Below, piece after piece: positions 18,024 to 26,350 of a DNA stretch of 64,000 bases (its first letter is position 1; each line of letters opens with the position of its first letter). The position numbers and the translations under genes were made by a program. Under the pieces are notes generated by a model, which saw only the letters and a program-made list of their open reading frames with translations, made no database searches and had not been told where the DNA came from. This stretch comes from FEN-1073 sp963780865 (GTDB lineage: Bacteria; Chloroflexota; Anaerolineae; Anaerolineales; RBG-16-64-43). The stretch covers positions 53,533 to 117,532 of the forward strand of contig CAWADT010000030.1 of NCBI GenBank assembly GCA_963780865.1, written 5' to 3'.

Positions 18024-19235
18024 GTGGCGGCATCCGCCATTGGCTGCCTGGTGATGTTCCTTAGCAGCTGCGCCGGAAGCGGTTCCCTCTTCCATTATCC
18101 CCTCTCCATAGATCGCACTCCGGAGCTTGGCCGCACGCCCAGCGCTTCCCCGTTTCAACCGGAAGCCCCATCCCCGACCGTGACAGCCAGCCCGACCGCG
18201 GAGCCGTCTCCCACGCCGACGATTTCTCCCTTGAAGTTGGACACGCTGCGCGCCGCCGCGGACCGGATCGGTTTTGGAATTGGAACCGTTTTCCAACAGG
18301 CGGAAAGCATTGATCCGCTGTTCCCTCCCATGTTTTCCTCGGAGTTCAACACGGCGATGATGACCACCTTCATGAAGAGAACACAGCCGCAACGCGATCG
18401 ATTTGACTGGTCCCTGACCGAAGCCGCGCTGGATCAAGCCCAGCCGAATCATCAAACGATCATCGGTGGACCGCTTGTCTACGACAACGTCACCGCGCCG
18501 GCATGGCTTAAATTTGACACTCCGGATTGCGGTGGATGGGCTCCCGGCGATCTGGAAGCCATGATGCAAAATTATATTCAAACCGTTGTCTCGAAGTTCG
18601 GCGATCAGGTGGCGGGCTGGGAAGTGGTCAACGAGCCGCTCACGAGTGGCGATAATTGTTGGCACAAGGTGCTCGGGGATCAATACATCGATCGGGCCTT
18701 CCAATATGCGCATGCGGCCAATCCGGATGCTTTGCTCATGCTCAACGAAGCCTTCGGCTGGGATGGAGTGGATAAGACCTTGGCGGATCAATTTTTTGCG
18801 CTCGTCCGGCGTTTGCAGGCGGCCGGCGTCCCGATAGACGTAGTGGGCGTTCAAATGCATTTGCGGGCCGACACCCTACGGCCGACCTATCCGGATGAAT
18901 TCCAGTATTTTCTGGATCAGGCGAAGAATCTTGGGTTGGGGGTCTGGATCACGGAAATGGACGTCTACCAAGGCGATCCCGGGACAGTGCAAAATCCTTT
19001 GGATGTCCAAAAAAATATCTTTGCAACAATTGCCAAAATTTGTCTACAATCCCCAATCTGCAACCGGTTGATCTTTTGGGGAATCTCCGACCGATATACC
19101 TGGCTGGCCCACCTTCCTGGAAACGAATTCACCGATCCGCAGCCGCTGTTGTTCGACGGTCAATTCGGCGAAAAACCGGCTTTCTTCGGCGTCCTGCAGG
19201 CGCTGCGGGATGCGGGCGGAGCCGGCGGGCAATGA
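18024..19235 (+). CDS. Endo-1,4-beta-xylanase, GH10, lipoprotein
   Basis: A glycoside hydrolase family 10 enzyme that cuts xylan-type beta-1,4 links by a retaining mechanism. WEVVNEPL carries the acid/base Glu and ITEMDV the nucleophile Glu; GVQMHL and WGISDRYTWL match the family's GxQxH and WGxxDxxSW. Signal: hydrophobic AASAIGCLVMFLSSC with a lipobox, then a Thr/Pro/Ser linker (PSPTVTASPTAEPSPTPT) before the catalytic domain. I place the start at GTG 18024, after AGAGG; the frame stays open upstream through a repeat (17853-18018), so longer starts are possible but look artificial. Extracellular, probably anchored to the membrane outer face. Confidence 0.88.
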   Translation: MAASAIGCLVMFLSSCAGSGSLFHYPLSIDRTPELGRTPSASPFQPEAPSPTVTASPTAEPSPTPTISPLKLDTLRAAADRIGFGIGTVFQQAESIDPLFPPMFSSEFNTAMMTTFMKRTQPQRDRFDWSLTEAALDQAQPNHQTIIGGPLVYDNVTAPAWLKFDTPDCGGWAPGDLEAMMQNYIQTVVSKFGDQVAGWEVVNEPLTSGDNCWHKVLGDQYIDRAFQYAHAANPDALLMLNEAFGWDGVDKTLADQFFALVRRLQAAGVPIDVVGVQMHLRADTLRPTYPDEFQYFLDQAKNLGLGVWITEMDVYQGDPGTVQNPLDVQKNIFATIAKICLQSPICNRLIFWGISDRYTWLAHLPGNEFTDPQPLLFDGQFGEKPAFFGVLQALRDAGGAGGQ

Positions 19236-19849
19236 CCATCCTGCGTTTTCCGCAATCCGTTGTTTTATCCGAATCGCTGTTCCGGGCCACCCGGTTGCGG
19301 CGTTGCCGGTTGGAGGAATGCCATGCCGCTTGCTGCCTGCACGGCGTATGGGTGGACCCGATCGAAAAGGACGATGTCCTGCGCCATGCGGATATCATCC
19401 TCCCCCACATGGCTCAGGGTAGAACGGATTTGAATCGATGGTTTGGGGACACACGCGAGGCGGATGCCGATTTTCCATCAGGGTGCGTCGTTCCTTCCGC
19501 GGTAGTTGCCAACACCGCGCACTACGGCGGAACGGAATGCGTCTTCCTCCGGCCGGATTGGTTGTGCGCGCTTCAGGTTGCCGCCATCGCCGCGGGGGAA
19601 GATCCCTGGCGATGGAAACCGTTTCATTGCATCATCCATCCGATCGCCACGGACAGCGGCGAATTCACTCTCCCCTCCGACGAGGAACTCCTAGCGGAGG
19701 AGGGCGGCTGCTTCCGCGACGGGGGTCGCGAGGGCCGGATGAGCGACTGGCTGGCGGAGGAGATCGCTTTCCTGACCGCGGACCCCGGCGGTCAACCGGG
19801 CGAAAAGAAACCGGGGATTAGCCCTCAAAATATTTTTTCATCGGAATAA
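19232..19849 (+). CDS. DUF3109/YkgJ-like cysteine cluster protein
   Basis: 205 residues. The N-terminal CRLEECHAACCLHG (C-x4-C-x3-CC) and later cysteines in GGTECVF, WLCAL and FHC make about eight, the pattern of DUF3109/UPF0153 proteins, which are thought to bind zinc or an Fe-S cluster. ATG overlaps the GH10 stop (ATGA), so it is in one operon with the xylanase, although no functional link is known. Its 3' end overlaps that of the convergent SRPBCC gene by 32 bases. Function unknown. Confidence 0.75.
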   Translation: MTILRFPQSVVLSESLFRATRLRRCRLEECHAACCLHGVWVDPIEKDDVLRHADIILPHMAQGRTDLNRWFGDTREADADFPSGCVVPSAVVANTAHYGGTECVFLRPDWLCALQVAAIAAGEDPWRWKPFHCIIHPIATDSGEFTLPSDEELLAEEGGCFRDGGREGRMSDWLAEEIAFLTADPGGQPGEKKPGISPQNIFSSE

Positions 19850-20201
19850 AATAATTATCGACCCAACCTTGTTTGTATTCCGTCCCATGGGGCGGGAGGC
19901 CGGTATGATGGAGGGTAACCTTCGTTCCGGCCGCCGCCTTTTCGAACGTAATCTCGATCTGCAAATCTTTTTCCTCTTTGGCAAATTCGGTCGTCCGCCA
20001 CGATTGAACAATTCGCTTGCCTGGTTCCAGGATCAGATTTTTGCCGCGGATATAGCCGTCCCAGGCCTCAAATTCCGCTCCCACTTTCGGGGTGATTTTG
20101 GCGGTGCCGCCCGTCATGGCCGCGTGCCCCTTGGAATTGAGCCAAGCATCGTAGATCTTCCCAGCCGGCGCTTTGATCACGGTGGATACTTTGAATTCCA
20201 T
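19818..20201 (-). CDS. SRPBCC/AHSA1 domain protein
   Basis: A small START-like protein: MEFKVSTVIKAPAGKIYDAW at the start, TGGTAKITPKVGAEFEAWDG and IVQSWRT in the middle, TKVTLHHTGLPP and the C-terminal helix GWVDNYFIPMKKYFE. This is the activator-of-Hsp90-homologue-1 family, which forms a hydrophobic cavity for a small ligand. I prefer ATG 20201 (127 residues), since family members begin at this point; ATG 20231 adds ten residues. Ligand unknown. Confidence 0.85.
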   Translation of the reverse strand: MEFKVSTVIKAPAGKIYDAWLNSKGHAAMTGGTAKITPKVGAEFEAWDGYIRGKNLILEPGKRIVQSWRTTEFAKEEKDLQIEITFEKAAAGTKVTLHHTGLPPHGTEYKQGWVDNYFIPMKKYFEG

Positions 20202-20364
20202 AAGCCGTTTGCCTCCATTCCGGTTTTCCATCTTCCGCCATGGATTGTATCAAAAAGGAGTCCGCACCGGTTTCCGCCGTTTCCAAGACCTGCTTTCCGC
20301 CGGAAATTCGCTTGAGTCCCGCCCGCACCTCATGGTACAATGCCGCCCGCTCCAACGAAGGCAA

Positions 20365-20441
20365 GCCCCCATCGTCTAGTGGACCAGGACGCGGCCCTTT
20401 CAAGGCCTAAACCAGAAGTCCAAATCTCTGTGGGGGCACCA
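20365..20441 (+). tRNA. tRNA-Glu (TTC), with a one-base insertion in the T arm
   Basis: Acceptor GCCCCCA/TGGGGGC, D arm from GTCTAGTGGACCAGGAC, anticodon loop CTTTCAA (TTC) on a GGCC/GGCC stem, discriminator A and encoded CCA. The T arm as written pairs poorly. Removing one A of the AA at 20416-20417 gives a perfect CAGAG/CTCTG stem and a 7-base loop TCCAAAT, hence 76 bases in all. C27-T43 does not pair. Either a consensus error or a degenerate copy. Confidence 0.75.
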
Positions 20442-20646
20442 TAACCCAACGAAGGAAGGCCGGGATGCCTGGCAACAGATGGCGGGCACGGCCTTCCTTC
20501 GTTCTATACTGCGGCGGATGCCGAAAAATTGCGGGAGTATACTTACGCTTGCGGTCGGAAAAAGCTTTAGCGATTCCTTCCAGCCGGCAAAAAAGCAACC
20601 CCACCCGATCCCGATTCTCCGATCCGGGCGATCAAAGAGGAATGGA

Positions 20647-22881
20647 ATGACAGCAATGGAAAAGCGAAAATTGGCCGTGCTCACCAGCGGCGGAGATTCT
20701 CCGGGAATGAACGCCGCCATCCGCGCGGTGGTGCGCACCGCCCTCGACCACGGCATGGAAGTGTTCGCCATCACCGAGGGGTATCAGGGCATGGTCGACG
20801 GCGGGGAGGCGATCCGCCCGATGACCTGGAACTCCGTGGGCGGAATCCTACAGCTCGGCGGGACGATCATCGGCACCGCGCGTTGCGCCGCGTTCCGCAC
20901 GCGCGAAGGGCGGCTCCAAGCCGCCGCCAACCTGCTGGCGTGCGGGATCGACGCGCTGGTGGTGGTGGGCGGCGACGGCAGCCTGACCGGCGCAAACCTC
21001 TTCCGCCAGGAATGGCCTTCGCTCCTGGAGGAACTCGCCCGCACGGGCAAGATCGGCAAGGAAATCCCCAAGCATCATCCGTACCTGACGATCACCGGCC
21101 TGGTCGGTTCGATTGACAACGATTTCTACGGCACCGATATGACCATCGGCGCCGACACCGCCCTGCACCGCATCGTCGAGGCGGTCGACGCCATTTCCTC
21201 CACCGCCACCAGCCATCAGCGCACGTTCGTGGTGGAGGTGATGGGGCGCCATTGCGGGTACCTGGCGCTGATGAGCGCCCTCGCGACCGGCGCCGACTGG
21301 GTGCTCATCCCCGAAAGCCCGCCGGACGTGGAGCACTGGGAAGACGTGATGTGCGAGGTGCTCAAGGCGGGCCGCGCGGCCGGCCGGCGCGACAGCACCG
21401 TGGTCGTCGCCGAGGGAGCCACCGACCGCGACGGAAATCCGATCAGCAGCGCCTACGTCAAACAGGTGCTCGAGGAAAAACTCGGCGAGGATTGCCGCGT
21501 GACGATCCTCGGCCACGTTCAGCGCGGCGGCTCGCCCAGCGCGTTCGACCGCAACCTGGGCACGATGATGGGCTACGCCGCCATCGAGCAGATAGAAAAA
21601 AGCACCGCCCGCTCCGAGCCGACGGTGGTCGGCTGGTGCGGCAACGTCATCTCCCATACACCGCTGATGGAATGCGTGGAAAAAACCCAAAAGGTGGGGG
21701 AAGTGATCGCCGCGAAGGATTACGAGCAGGCGATGACTTTGCGCGGAAGCTCCTTCAAAGACGGCTTCCGCACGCTGCGGACGATGGTCCGCTCGCTCCC
21801 GCACGCGACCCAGCCCGGCCATAAGCGCCTGCGGCTGGCCGTGCTCAACGCCGGCGCCCCCGCCCCGGGGATGAACACCGCCGTGCGCGCCGCGGTGCGG
21901 CTGGGAATCGACAAGGGCCACACGATGCTCGGCGTGCGCGGGGGGATCCGCGGGCTGATCGAAGGCGACATCCGCGAGATGAACTGGATGAGCGTGACCG
22001 GCTGGGCCCCGCGCGGCGGATCGGAACTTGGCACCGGCCGCAAGATCCCTTCCGGGAAGGAACTCTACGCCATCGCGCGCAACATCGAGGAATTGGACCT
22101 CCACGGGCTGCTGATCATCGGCGGCTGGTCGGGATACGAGGCCGCCTATAAACTCTGCAGAGAGCGTGAAAATTTTCCCGCCTTCAACATTCCCATCGTC
22201 TGCCTGCCGGCGACGATCAATAACAACATGCCCGGCTCGGAGCTCTCGATCGGAGCCGACACCGCGGTCAACAACATCGTCGAAGCGGTGGATAAAATCA
22301 AGCAATCCAGCGGCTCCCTGCACCGCTGTTTCGTGGTGGAGGTAATGGGCCGCTACTGCGGATACCTGGCCCTGATGAGCGGCCTGGCCACCGGCGCCGA
22401 ACGGATTTACATGCACGAAGAGGGCGTCACGCTCAAGGATCTCGAGCAGGATTTGGCCGCGCTCAAGCTCGGCTTTGAGGCCGGCAAACGCATCAGCCTG
22501 ATGATCCGCAACGAGAACGCCAATCCGCTCTACACCACCGCCTTTATGTACGCGCTGTTCGAGGAAGAGGGGCGGAATTTATTCGACGTCCGCCAGGCGA
22601 TTCTCGGCCACCTGCAGCAGGGCGGCAATCCCTCCCCGTTCGACCGGATCCAGGCCACGAGGCTGGCCGCGCGCTGCATCGAACACCTCATCGAAGAATC
22701 CGAGAAGGAGAACCCGCCGGTGATGTTCATCGGCACGCGATGCGGGCAAATGCAGTTCTTCGACATCCGGGATATCCCGCGCATGGCGGATATGACTTTT
22801 TCGCGTCCGAAGGAACAGTGGTGGATGGATCTCCGCACGGTGGCCAAGGTCCTCTCGCAGCCGGGGCCGAAGGCCGAATGA
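20647..22881 (+). CDS. Double-domain 6-phosphofructokinase
   Basis: 744 residues: two PFK domains in tandem (about 1-370 and 395-744), as in animal and fungal enzymes. The N-half keeps GGDSPGMNAAIR, the ATP-type GGDGSLTGA (Gly, not the Asp of PPi enzymes), GSIDND near residue 155 with the catalytic Asp, SHQRTFVVEVMGRHCGY and GHVQRGG. The C-half has GAPAPGMNTAVR, GGWSGYEAA, TINNN in place of TIDND near 524, LHRCFVVEVMGRYCGY and GHLQQGG. Loss of the catalytic Asp suggests a regulatory C-half, as in eukaryotes. AAGAGGA sits seven bases before ATG 20647. Phosphorylates fructose 6-phosphate in glycolysis. Confidence 0.88.
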   Translation: MTAMEKRKLAVLTSGGDSPGMNAAIRAVVRTALDHGMEVFAITEGYQGMVDGGEAIRPMTWNSVGGILQLGGTIIGTARCAAFRTREGRLQAAANLLACGIDALVVVGGDGSLTGANLFRQEWPSLLEELARTGKIGKEIPKHHPYLTITGLVGSIDNDFYGTDMTIGADTALHRIVEAVDAISSTATSHQRTFVVEVMGRHCGYLALMSALATGADWVLIPESPPDVEHWEDVMCEVLKAGRAAGRRDSTVVVAEGATDRDGNPISSAYVKQVLEEKLGEDCRVTILGHVQRGGSPSAFDRNLGTMMGYAAIEQIEKSTARSEPTVVGWCGNVISHTPLMECVEKTQKVGEVIAAKDYEQAMTLRGSSFKDGFRTLRTMVRSLPHATQPGHKRLRLAVLNAGAPAPGMNTAVRAAVRLGIDKGHTMLGVRGGIRGLIEGDIREMNWMSVTGWAPRGGSELGTGRKIPSGKELYAIARNIEELDLHGLLIIGGWSGYEAAYKLCRERENFPAFNIPIVCLPATINNNMPGSELSIGADTAVNNIVEAVDKIKQSSGSLHRCFVVEVMGRYCGYLALMSGLATGAERIYMHEEGVTLKDLEQDLAALKLGFEAGKRISLMIRNENANPLYTTAFMYALFEEEGRNLFDVRQAILGHLQQGGNPSPFDRIQATRLAARCIEHLIEESEKENPPVMFIGTRCGQMQFFDIRDIPRMADMTFSRPKEQWWMDLRTVAKVLSQPGPKAE

Positions 22882-22887
22882 ATTAAT

Positions 22888-22924
22888 ATAGACCGCGTCG
22901 GTCTACTAGACCGACGCGGTCTAT
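22888..22924. terminator. Perfect 18-bp palindrome between convergent genes
   Basis: ATAGACCGCGTCGGTCTA and TAGACCGACGCGGTCTAT are exact inverse copies around a single C. It lies between the convergent PFK and C39-like genes and could end both transcripts, although neither side has a T-run longer than two or three. Confidence 0.55.
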
Positions 22925-22969
22925 AGGTATCTGCTAGAATTTATTAAAAATAATACTCGCGGATAACAA

Positions 22970-23890
22970 CTATGGTATAAGCTCCACTGTGTTTCCCGTG
23001 CAATCCGCCCGCGCGGGAAGCGCCCGTCCGACCACGGCCATATTCCCGAGTGTCCCCCACGACGTGAGAAAGGCGTCTTGCGGAACTGTGTAGCGCATGC
23101 TGCCGTCGAGGACGGCGGCATGCTTCTCGTCGTACCCGACCAGGATTACCGTGTGCTCATAGCGCGCGGCGAGGATATCCTCGCCGCCCGTGACGGTCAT
23201 GGTGACGGGGGTCGAGCGCGCGATGTGGCCCACCACCCACACAATCACCGGCCGGCCGGCCGCCACTTCCAGGCGCAATTGATCCCAGGTCATCCCGCGA
23301 TAGGCGTACGCCTCCACGCTGTAGTATCGCAGCAGCAGGGCCACCGGCCCGGCATACACGCCGTACGCGTTCGGCGGCAGGTTGCCCCACTGCCCGCGCA
23401 CGTTCCCCACAAATCCCAGGTTGGGATCGCCGGAGAGGGGCAGCTTGTTGAAGAATTCCAGCTCGTTGATCTTTACCCCGAAGTAGCCGGCAAAATCCAC
23501 CGCGGAACGGGATTCGCAATCCAGCGGCAGGGATTGCTCCTGGCCGCGGATGTTTTGAACGGAAGCGATTGCTGGGAGCGTGGGGATCGTCCTGCCGTCC
23601 GCTCGCGCACCGCCGGTCGAACAATAGGTTGGCGTTTGAGTTATGTGAGTTCCCGTTCCGGTGGGTTGCGCAGGAGTGAATGCCGGGGATTGCGTGCGGG
23701 TCGACGGCTTTGTATCCGCCGGTGACGCGGGCATCGTGGGCATGATGCTGCGCCCCGCGGAATCGGTTGCCGCCCGCGACGCGGTTTCGACCGCAGCCGT
23801 TCCCAATGCGGCAGGGTGGCAGCCGGCAAGCAGGAACAACCCGCACAACAGGATACCGCCGAGGAACGCCGATTTCCGCATGAAGCGCAA
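22970..23890 (-). CDS. C39-like peptidase domain lipoprotein
   Basis: A 306-residue protein with signal MRFMRKSAFLGGILLCGLF and lipobox LLAGC, then a Thr/Pro/Ser-rich linker (to about 105). The C-terminal domain has LPLDCESRSAVDF, where the Cys is in the place of the C39 nucleophile, GPVALLLRYY, and YEHTVILVGYD with the catalytic His. This is the COG4990-type papain-fold group found as secreted proteins in Gram-positive and Chloroflexota genomes. The substrate is unknown, and the protein could be an inactive binding domain. Divergent from rsmI with a 54-base gap. Confidence 0.75.
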   Translation of the reverse strand: MRFMRKSAFLGGILLCGLFLLAGCHPAALGTAAVETASRAATDSAGRSIMPTMPASPADTKPSTRTQSPAFTPAQPTGTGTHITQTPTYCSTGGARADGRTIPTLPAIASVQNIRGQEQSLPLDCESRSAVDFAGYFGVKINELEFFNKLPLSGDPNLGFVGNVRGQWGNLPPNAYGVYAGPVALLLRYYSVEAYAYRGMTWDQLRLEVAAGRPVIVWVVGHIARSTPVTMTVTGGEDILAARYEHTVILVGYDEKHAAVLDGSMRYTVPQDAFLTSWGTLGNMAVVGRALPARADCTGNTVELIP

Positions 23891-23944
23891 GAATACGACG
23901 AAAAAAAGCCGCGGTCAAGCAAGATGTGCTAAAATCCCGCCGAC

Positions 23945-24766
23945 ATGGGCAGGCTTTACCTGGTGGCGACTCCGATCGGCAACCTCGAGGATATTTCCGC
24001 CCGCGCGTTGCGGATTCTCCGGGAAGCCGTTTGCGTGGCCGCGGAGGATACGCGCCAGACCGGGAAACTGCTCGCGCACTTCGAGATCCGCACGCCGATG
24101 ATCTCATACCACGAGCATAACAAGCTGACTCGGATCGACGCTATTCTGAACAGACTGGCAGCGGGTGACGTGGCGCTGGTGAGCGACGCCGGCACTCCGG
24201 GGTTGAACGATCCCGGCTTCGAGCTCGTCCAAGCCGCGCTCGCGGCCGGGTACGATGTATCCCCCGTTCCCGGTGCGTGCGCGCCGATCGCCGCGCTCAC
24301 CGCTTCCGGACTAGCCACCGATTCGTTTGTGTACCTGGGATATCTACCGCGCCGGTCCGCCGCGCGCAGAACGTTTCTGGCTCCCTGGCGGGAGGAGCGG
24401 CGCACGCTGATCGCGCTCGAAGCCCCCCACCGTCTCTTGGAAGCGCTGGAGGATCTCCTCTCCGTCCTGGGCGACCGCAAATTGGCGGTGGCCAGGGAAC
24501 TGACTAAAGTGCACGAAGAATTCGTGCGCGGCACTATCCGGCAGGCGCGGGAACACTTCAGCGAGCATCCGCCGCTGGGGGAAATCACGCTCGTCATCGG
24601 CGGCGCGGAAGAATCCGAAAAATGGACCGAAGCCAAAGTCCGCGCGGAAGCGAAACGCGGGGCCAAGCGCAACCTCCCTGCCGCTCAAACCGCGGAGGAA
24701 ATCGCCGCCTGCAGCGGATGGACCAAACGCGACGTCTATAAATTGATTCATGAGAAAAGAACTTAA
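23945..24766 (+). CDS. rsmI: 16S rRNA (cytidine(1402)-2'-O)-methyltransferase
   Basis: Tetrapyrrole-methylase-fold enzyme that 2'-O-methylates C1402 in the decoding centre. MGRLYLVATPIGNLEDISARAL, AEDTRQTGKLLAHF, ISYHEHN, VSDAGTPGLNDPGFELV, PVPGACAPIAALTASGL and FVYLGYLPR are family hallmarks. The C-terminal RsmI HTH (TAEEIAACSGWTKRDVYKLI) is present. 273 residues, normal. GCCGACATGG gives little Shine-Dalgarno signal, but the N-terminus is unambiguous. Confidence 0.95.
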   Translation: MGRLYLVATPIGNLEDISARALRILREAVCVAAEDTRQTGKLLAHFEIRTPMISYHEHNKLTRIDAILNRLAAGDVALVSDAGTPGLNDPGFELVQAALAAGYDVSPVPGACAPIAALTASGLATDSFVYLGYLPRRSAARRTFLAPWREERRTLIALEAPHRLLEALEDLLSVLGDRKLAVARELTKVHEEFVRGTIRQAREHFSEHPPLGEITLVIGGAEESEKWTEAKVRAEAKRGAKRNLPAAQTAEEIAACSGWTKRDVYKLIHEKRT

Positions 24767-24833
24767 CCTCTTCTCCCCTCGCTACACTCGGAGACAGGCC
24801 AGAAGGGAAGAGGATGAGGAAGAGGGGAACCGG
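24767..24833. repeat. CTCTTC/CTCCC hairpin repeat, copy 3
   Basis: CCTCTTCTCCCCTCGC and the later GGGAAGAGGATGAGG and AAGAGGGGAACC are inverse blocks of the same type as 9218-9276. The copy is degenerate. It lies between rsmI and the isomerase gene. Confidence 0.55.
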
Positions 24834-24880
24834 GGGTGATGAGGTTTGGCCGGCAAATTTTTCTTTCCAAGTGAGGACAA

Positions 24881-25939
24881 ATGATTTTAGACGCCATCCG
24901 TCAAATGCAATCCCTCGACCCGCAGGACATGCTCGGGCACATCGACCGGCTTCCGGATCAGCTGGAGGAAGCCTGGAGGGCGGGGCAAAACTATCCGCTG
25001 CCCCCTTCCCTGCGCGGCATCCGCCAGGTCGTCATCGCCGGCATGGGCGGCTCCGCTATCGGCGGGGCGATCCTCTCGGCGTATGCCTCGCCCATTTCCG
25101 ATGCGCCCATGACGGTCTGGCGCGATTATCTGCTTCCGGGGTGGGCCGCCGGACCGGAGACGCTCGTGATCGCTTCGTCCAAATCCGGAAACACCGAAGA
25201 GGCCCTATCGGCCTATCAGCTTGCGAAAAAGAATAAATGCGCGATCATAGCCATAGCGACCGGCGGAAAGCTGGCCCAGGACGCGGAGAAGGATGGAATC
25301 CCGTTGTGGAAGTTTAACTACGCCGCCCAGCCCCGCAGCGCGGTGGGGTACACCTTTGCCCTGCCGTGCGCGATCGTCGCCCGGCTGGGGCTGCTGCCCG
25401 ATCCAACCCGGGACGTGGCCGGCGCCGCGGCGGCGATGCGCCGCCAGCAAAAGGAAATCGGCGCCGCCGTGCCTTCCGCCAAGAACGCGGCCAAGCGCCT
25501 GGCCGCGATGTGCGTGGGAAAATCCGTCATCGTGTTCGGAGCCGATTGTCTGGCGCCGATCGCCCGCCGCTGGAAGGGACAGATTTCCGAGGTCGCCAAA
25601 GCCTGGGCCCAGTTCGAGGAGCTTCCCGAGCTGGATCACAACACGGTCGCCGGCACGGTTCAGCCCAAAGAGGTGATCGAACGCTCGATCGTGGTCTTCC
25701 TGCGCTCGAAATTCAACCACCCGCGCAACCAGCTACGGGCGGATTTCACGCGCAAGCTTTTTACGCGCCAGGGATGGCAGACCGAGGAAGTGAAGACCGC
25801 CGGAGGAACAAGGCTGGCACAGATGTTCACCTGCCTGCACTTCGGCGATTACTTCGCCTTCTATCTGGCGATGGCCTATGGAACGGACCCGACCCCCGTG
25901 ATGGTGATTGAATCGCTCAAGAAGATGCTCGCGAAATAG
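24881..25939 (+). CDS. Bifunctional phosphoglucose/phosphomannose isomerase
   Basis: 352 residues with two SIS folds: GMGGSAIGGAIL, IASSKSGNTEEALSAY and ELDHNTVAG. This set, with about 350 residues, marks the archaeal-type dual-specificity isomerase and not the long PGI family. It interconverts glucose 6-phosphate or mannose 6-phosphate with fructose 6-phosphate, thus feeding the PFK at 20.6 kb and sugar nucleotide synthesis for glycosyltransferases. GAGGAC lies just before ATG. Confidence 0.9.
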   Translation: MILDAIRQMQSLDPQDMLGHIDRLPDQLEEAWRAGQNYPLPPSLRGIRQVVIAGMGGSAIGGAILSAYASPISDAPMTVWRDYLLPGWAAGPETLVIASSKSGNTEEALSAYQLAKKNKCAIIAIATGGKLAQDAEKDGIPLWKFNYAAQPRSAVGYTFALPCAIVARLGLLPDPTRDVAGAAAAMRRQQKEIGAAVPSAKNAAKRLAAMCVGKSVIVFGADCLAPIARRWKGQISEVAKAWAQFEELPELDHNTVAGTVQPKEVIERSIVVFLRSKFNHPRNQLRADFTRKLFTRQGWQTEEVKTAGGTRLAQMFTCLHFGDYFAFYLAMAYGTDPTPVMVIESLKKMLAK

Positions 25940-26020
25940 ACATCTGCATGAGTATTAGGGCGACTTCGTATCATGGTGATTTCGTTTGTTTTTACATAGA
26001 TCGAAGAGCACAAGAACACT

Positions 26021-26094
26021 CTCCACGAAGGGCACGAAGGGGCACGGAGAAATGCGGATTCGCTTCTCTTCGTACCCTTCGTGTTCTCCGTGGA
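26021..26094. repeat. Palindrome of CACGAAGGG units, copy 2
   Basis: Left arm 26021-26051 (CTCCACGAAGG, GCACGAAGGG, GCACGGAGAA) and right arm 26064-26094 (TTCTCTTCGTACCC, TTCGTGTTCTCCGTGGA) are imperfect inverse copies. Same family as 12750-12820. Confidence 0.8.
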
Positions 26095-26214
26095 CAGGAT
26101 AGGATTGAATTCGGGCATCCCCCCGGGATATAGGGAGGAATCCACGCTTCTTTTCCATCGCAACCGTCTAGGGTATAATCCTCGCGCGCCGGGAGGAACA
26201 CCGGCGCATTTCAC

Positions 26215-26304
26215 GGAGAGGTTGCATAGTCCGGTCTAATGCGCGCGCTTGGAGAGCGCGTGAGCCGCAAGGCTCCGTGGGTTCAAATCCCACCCTCTCC
26301 GCCA
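26215..26304 (+). tRNA. tRNA-Ser (GGA)
   Basis: Acceptor GGAGAGG/CCTCTCC, anticodon stem CGCGC/GCGCG around TTGGAGA (anticodon GGA, codons UCC/UCU), a long variable arm (GAGCCGCAAGGCTC) as in class II tRNAs, T arm GTGGG-TTCAAAT-CCCAC, discriminator G and encoded CCA. A TATAAT box at 26174-26179 lies 35 bases upstream. Confidence 0.96.
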
Positions 26305-26307
26305 CCG

Positions 26308-26333
26308 GCACCGCGGAACGCGGTGCTTTTTCT
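26308..26333 (+). terminator. Terminator of tRNA-Ser
   Basis: GCACCGCG (26308-26315) and CGCGGTGC (26319-26326) form a perfect 8-bp stem with a GAA loop, followed by TTTTTCTT. Confidence 0.85.
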
Positions 26334-26350
26334 TGCTCGGAGGCGGCTCC

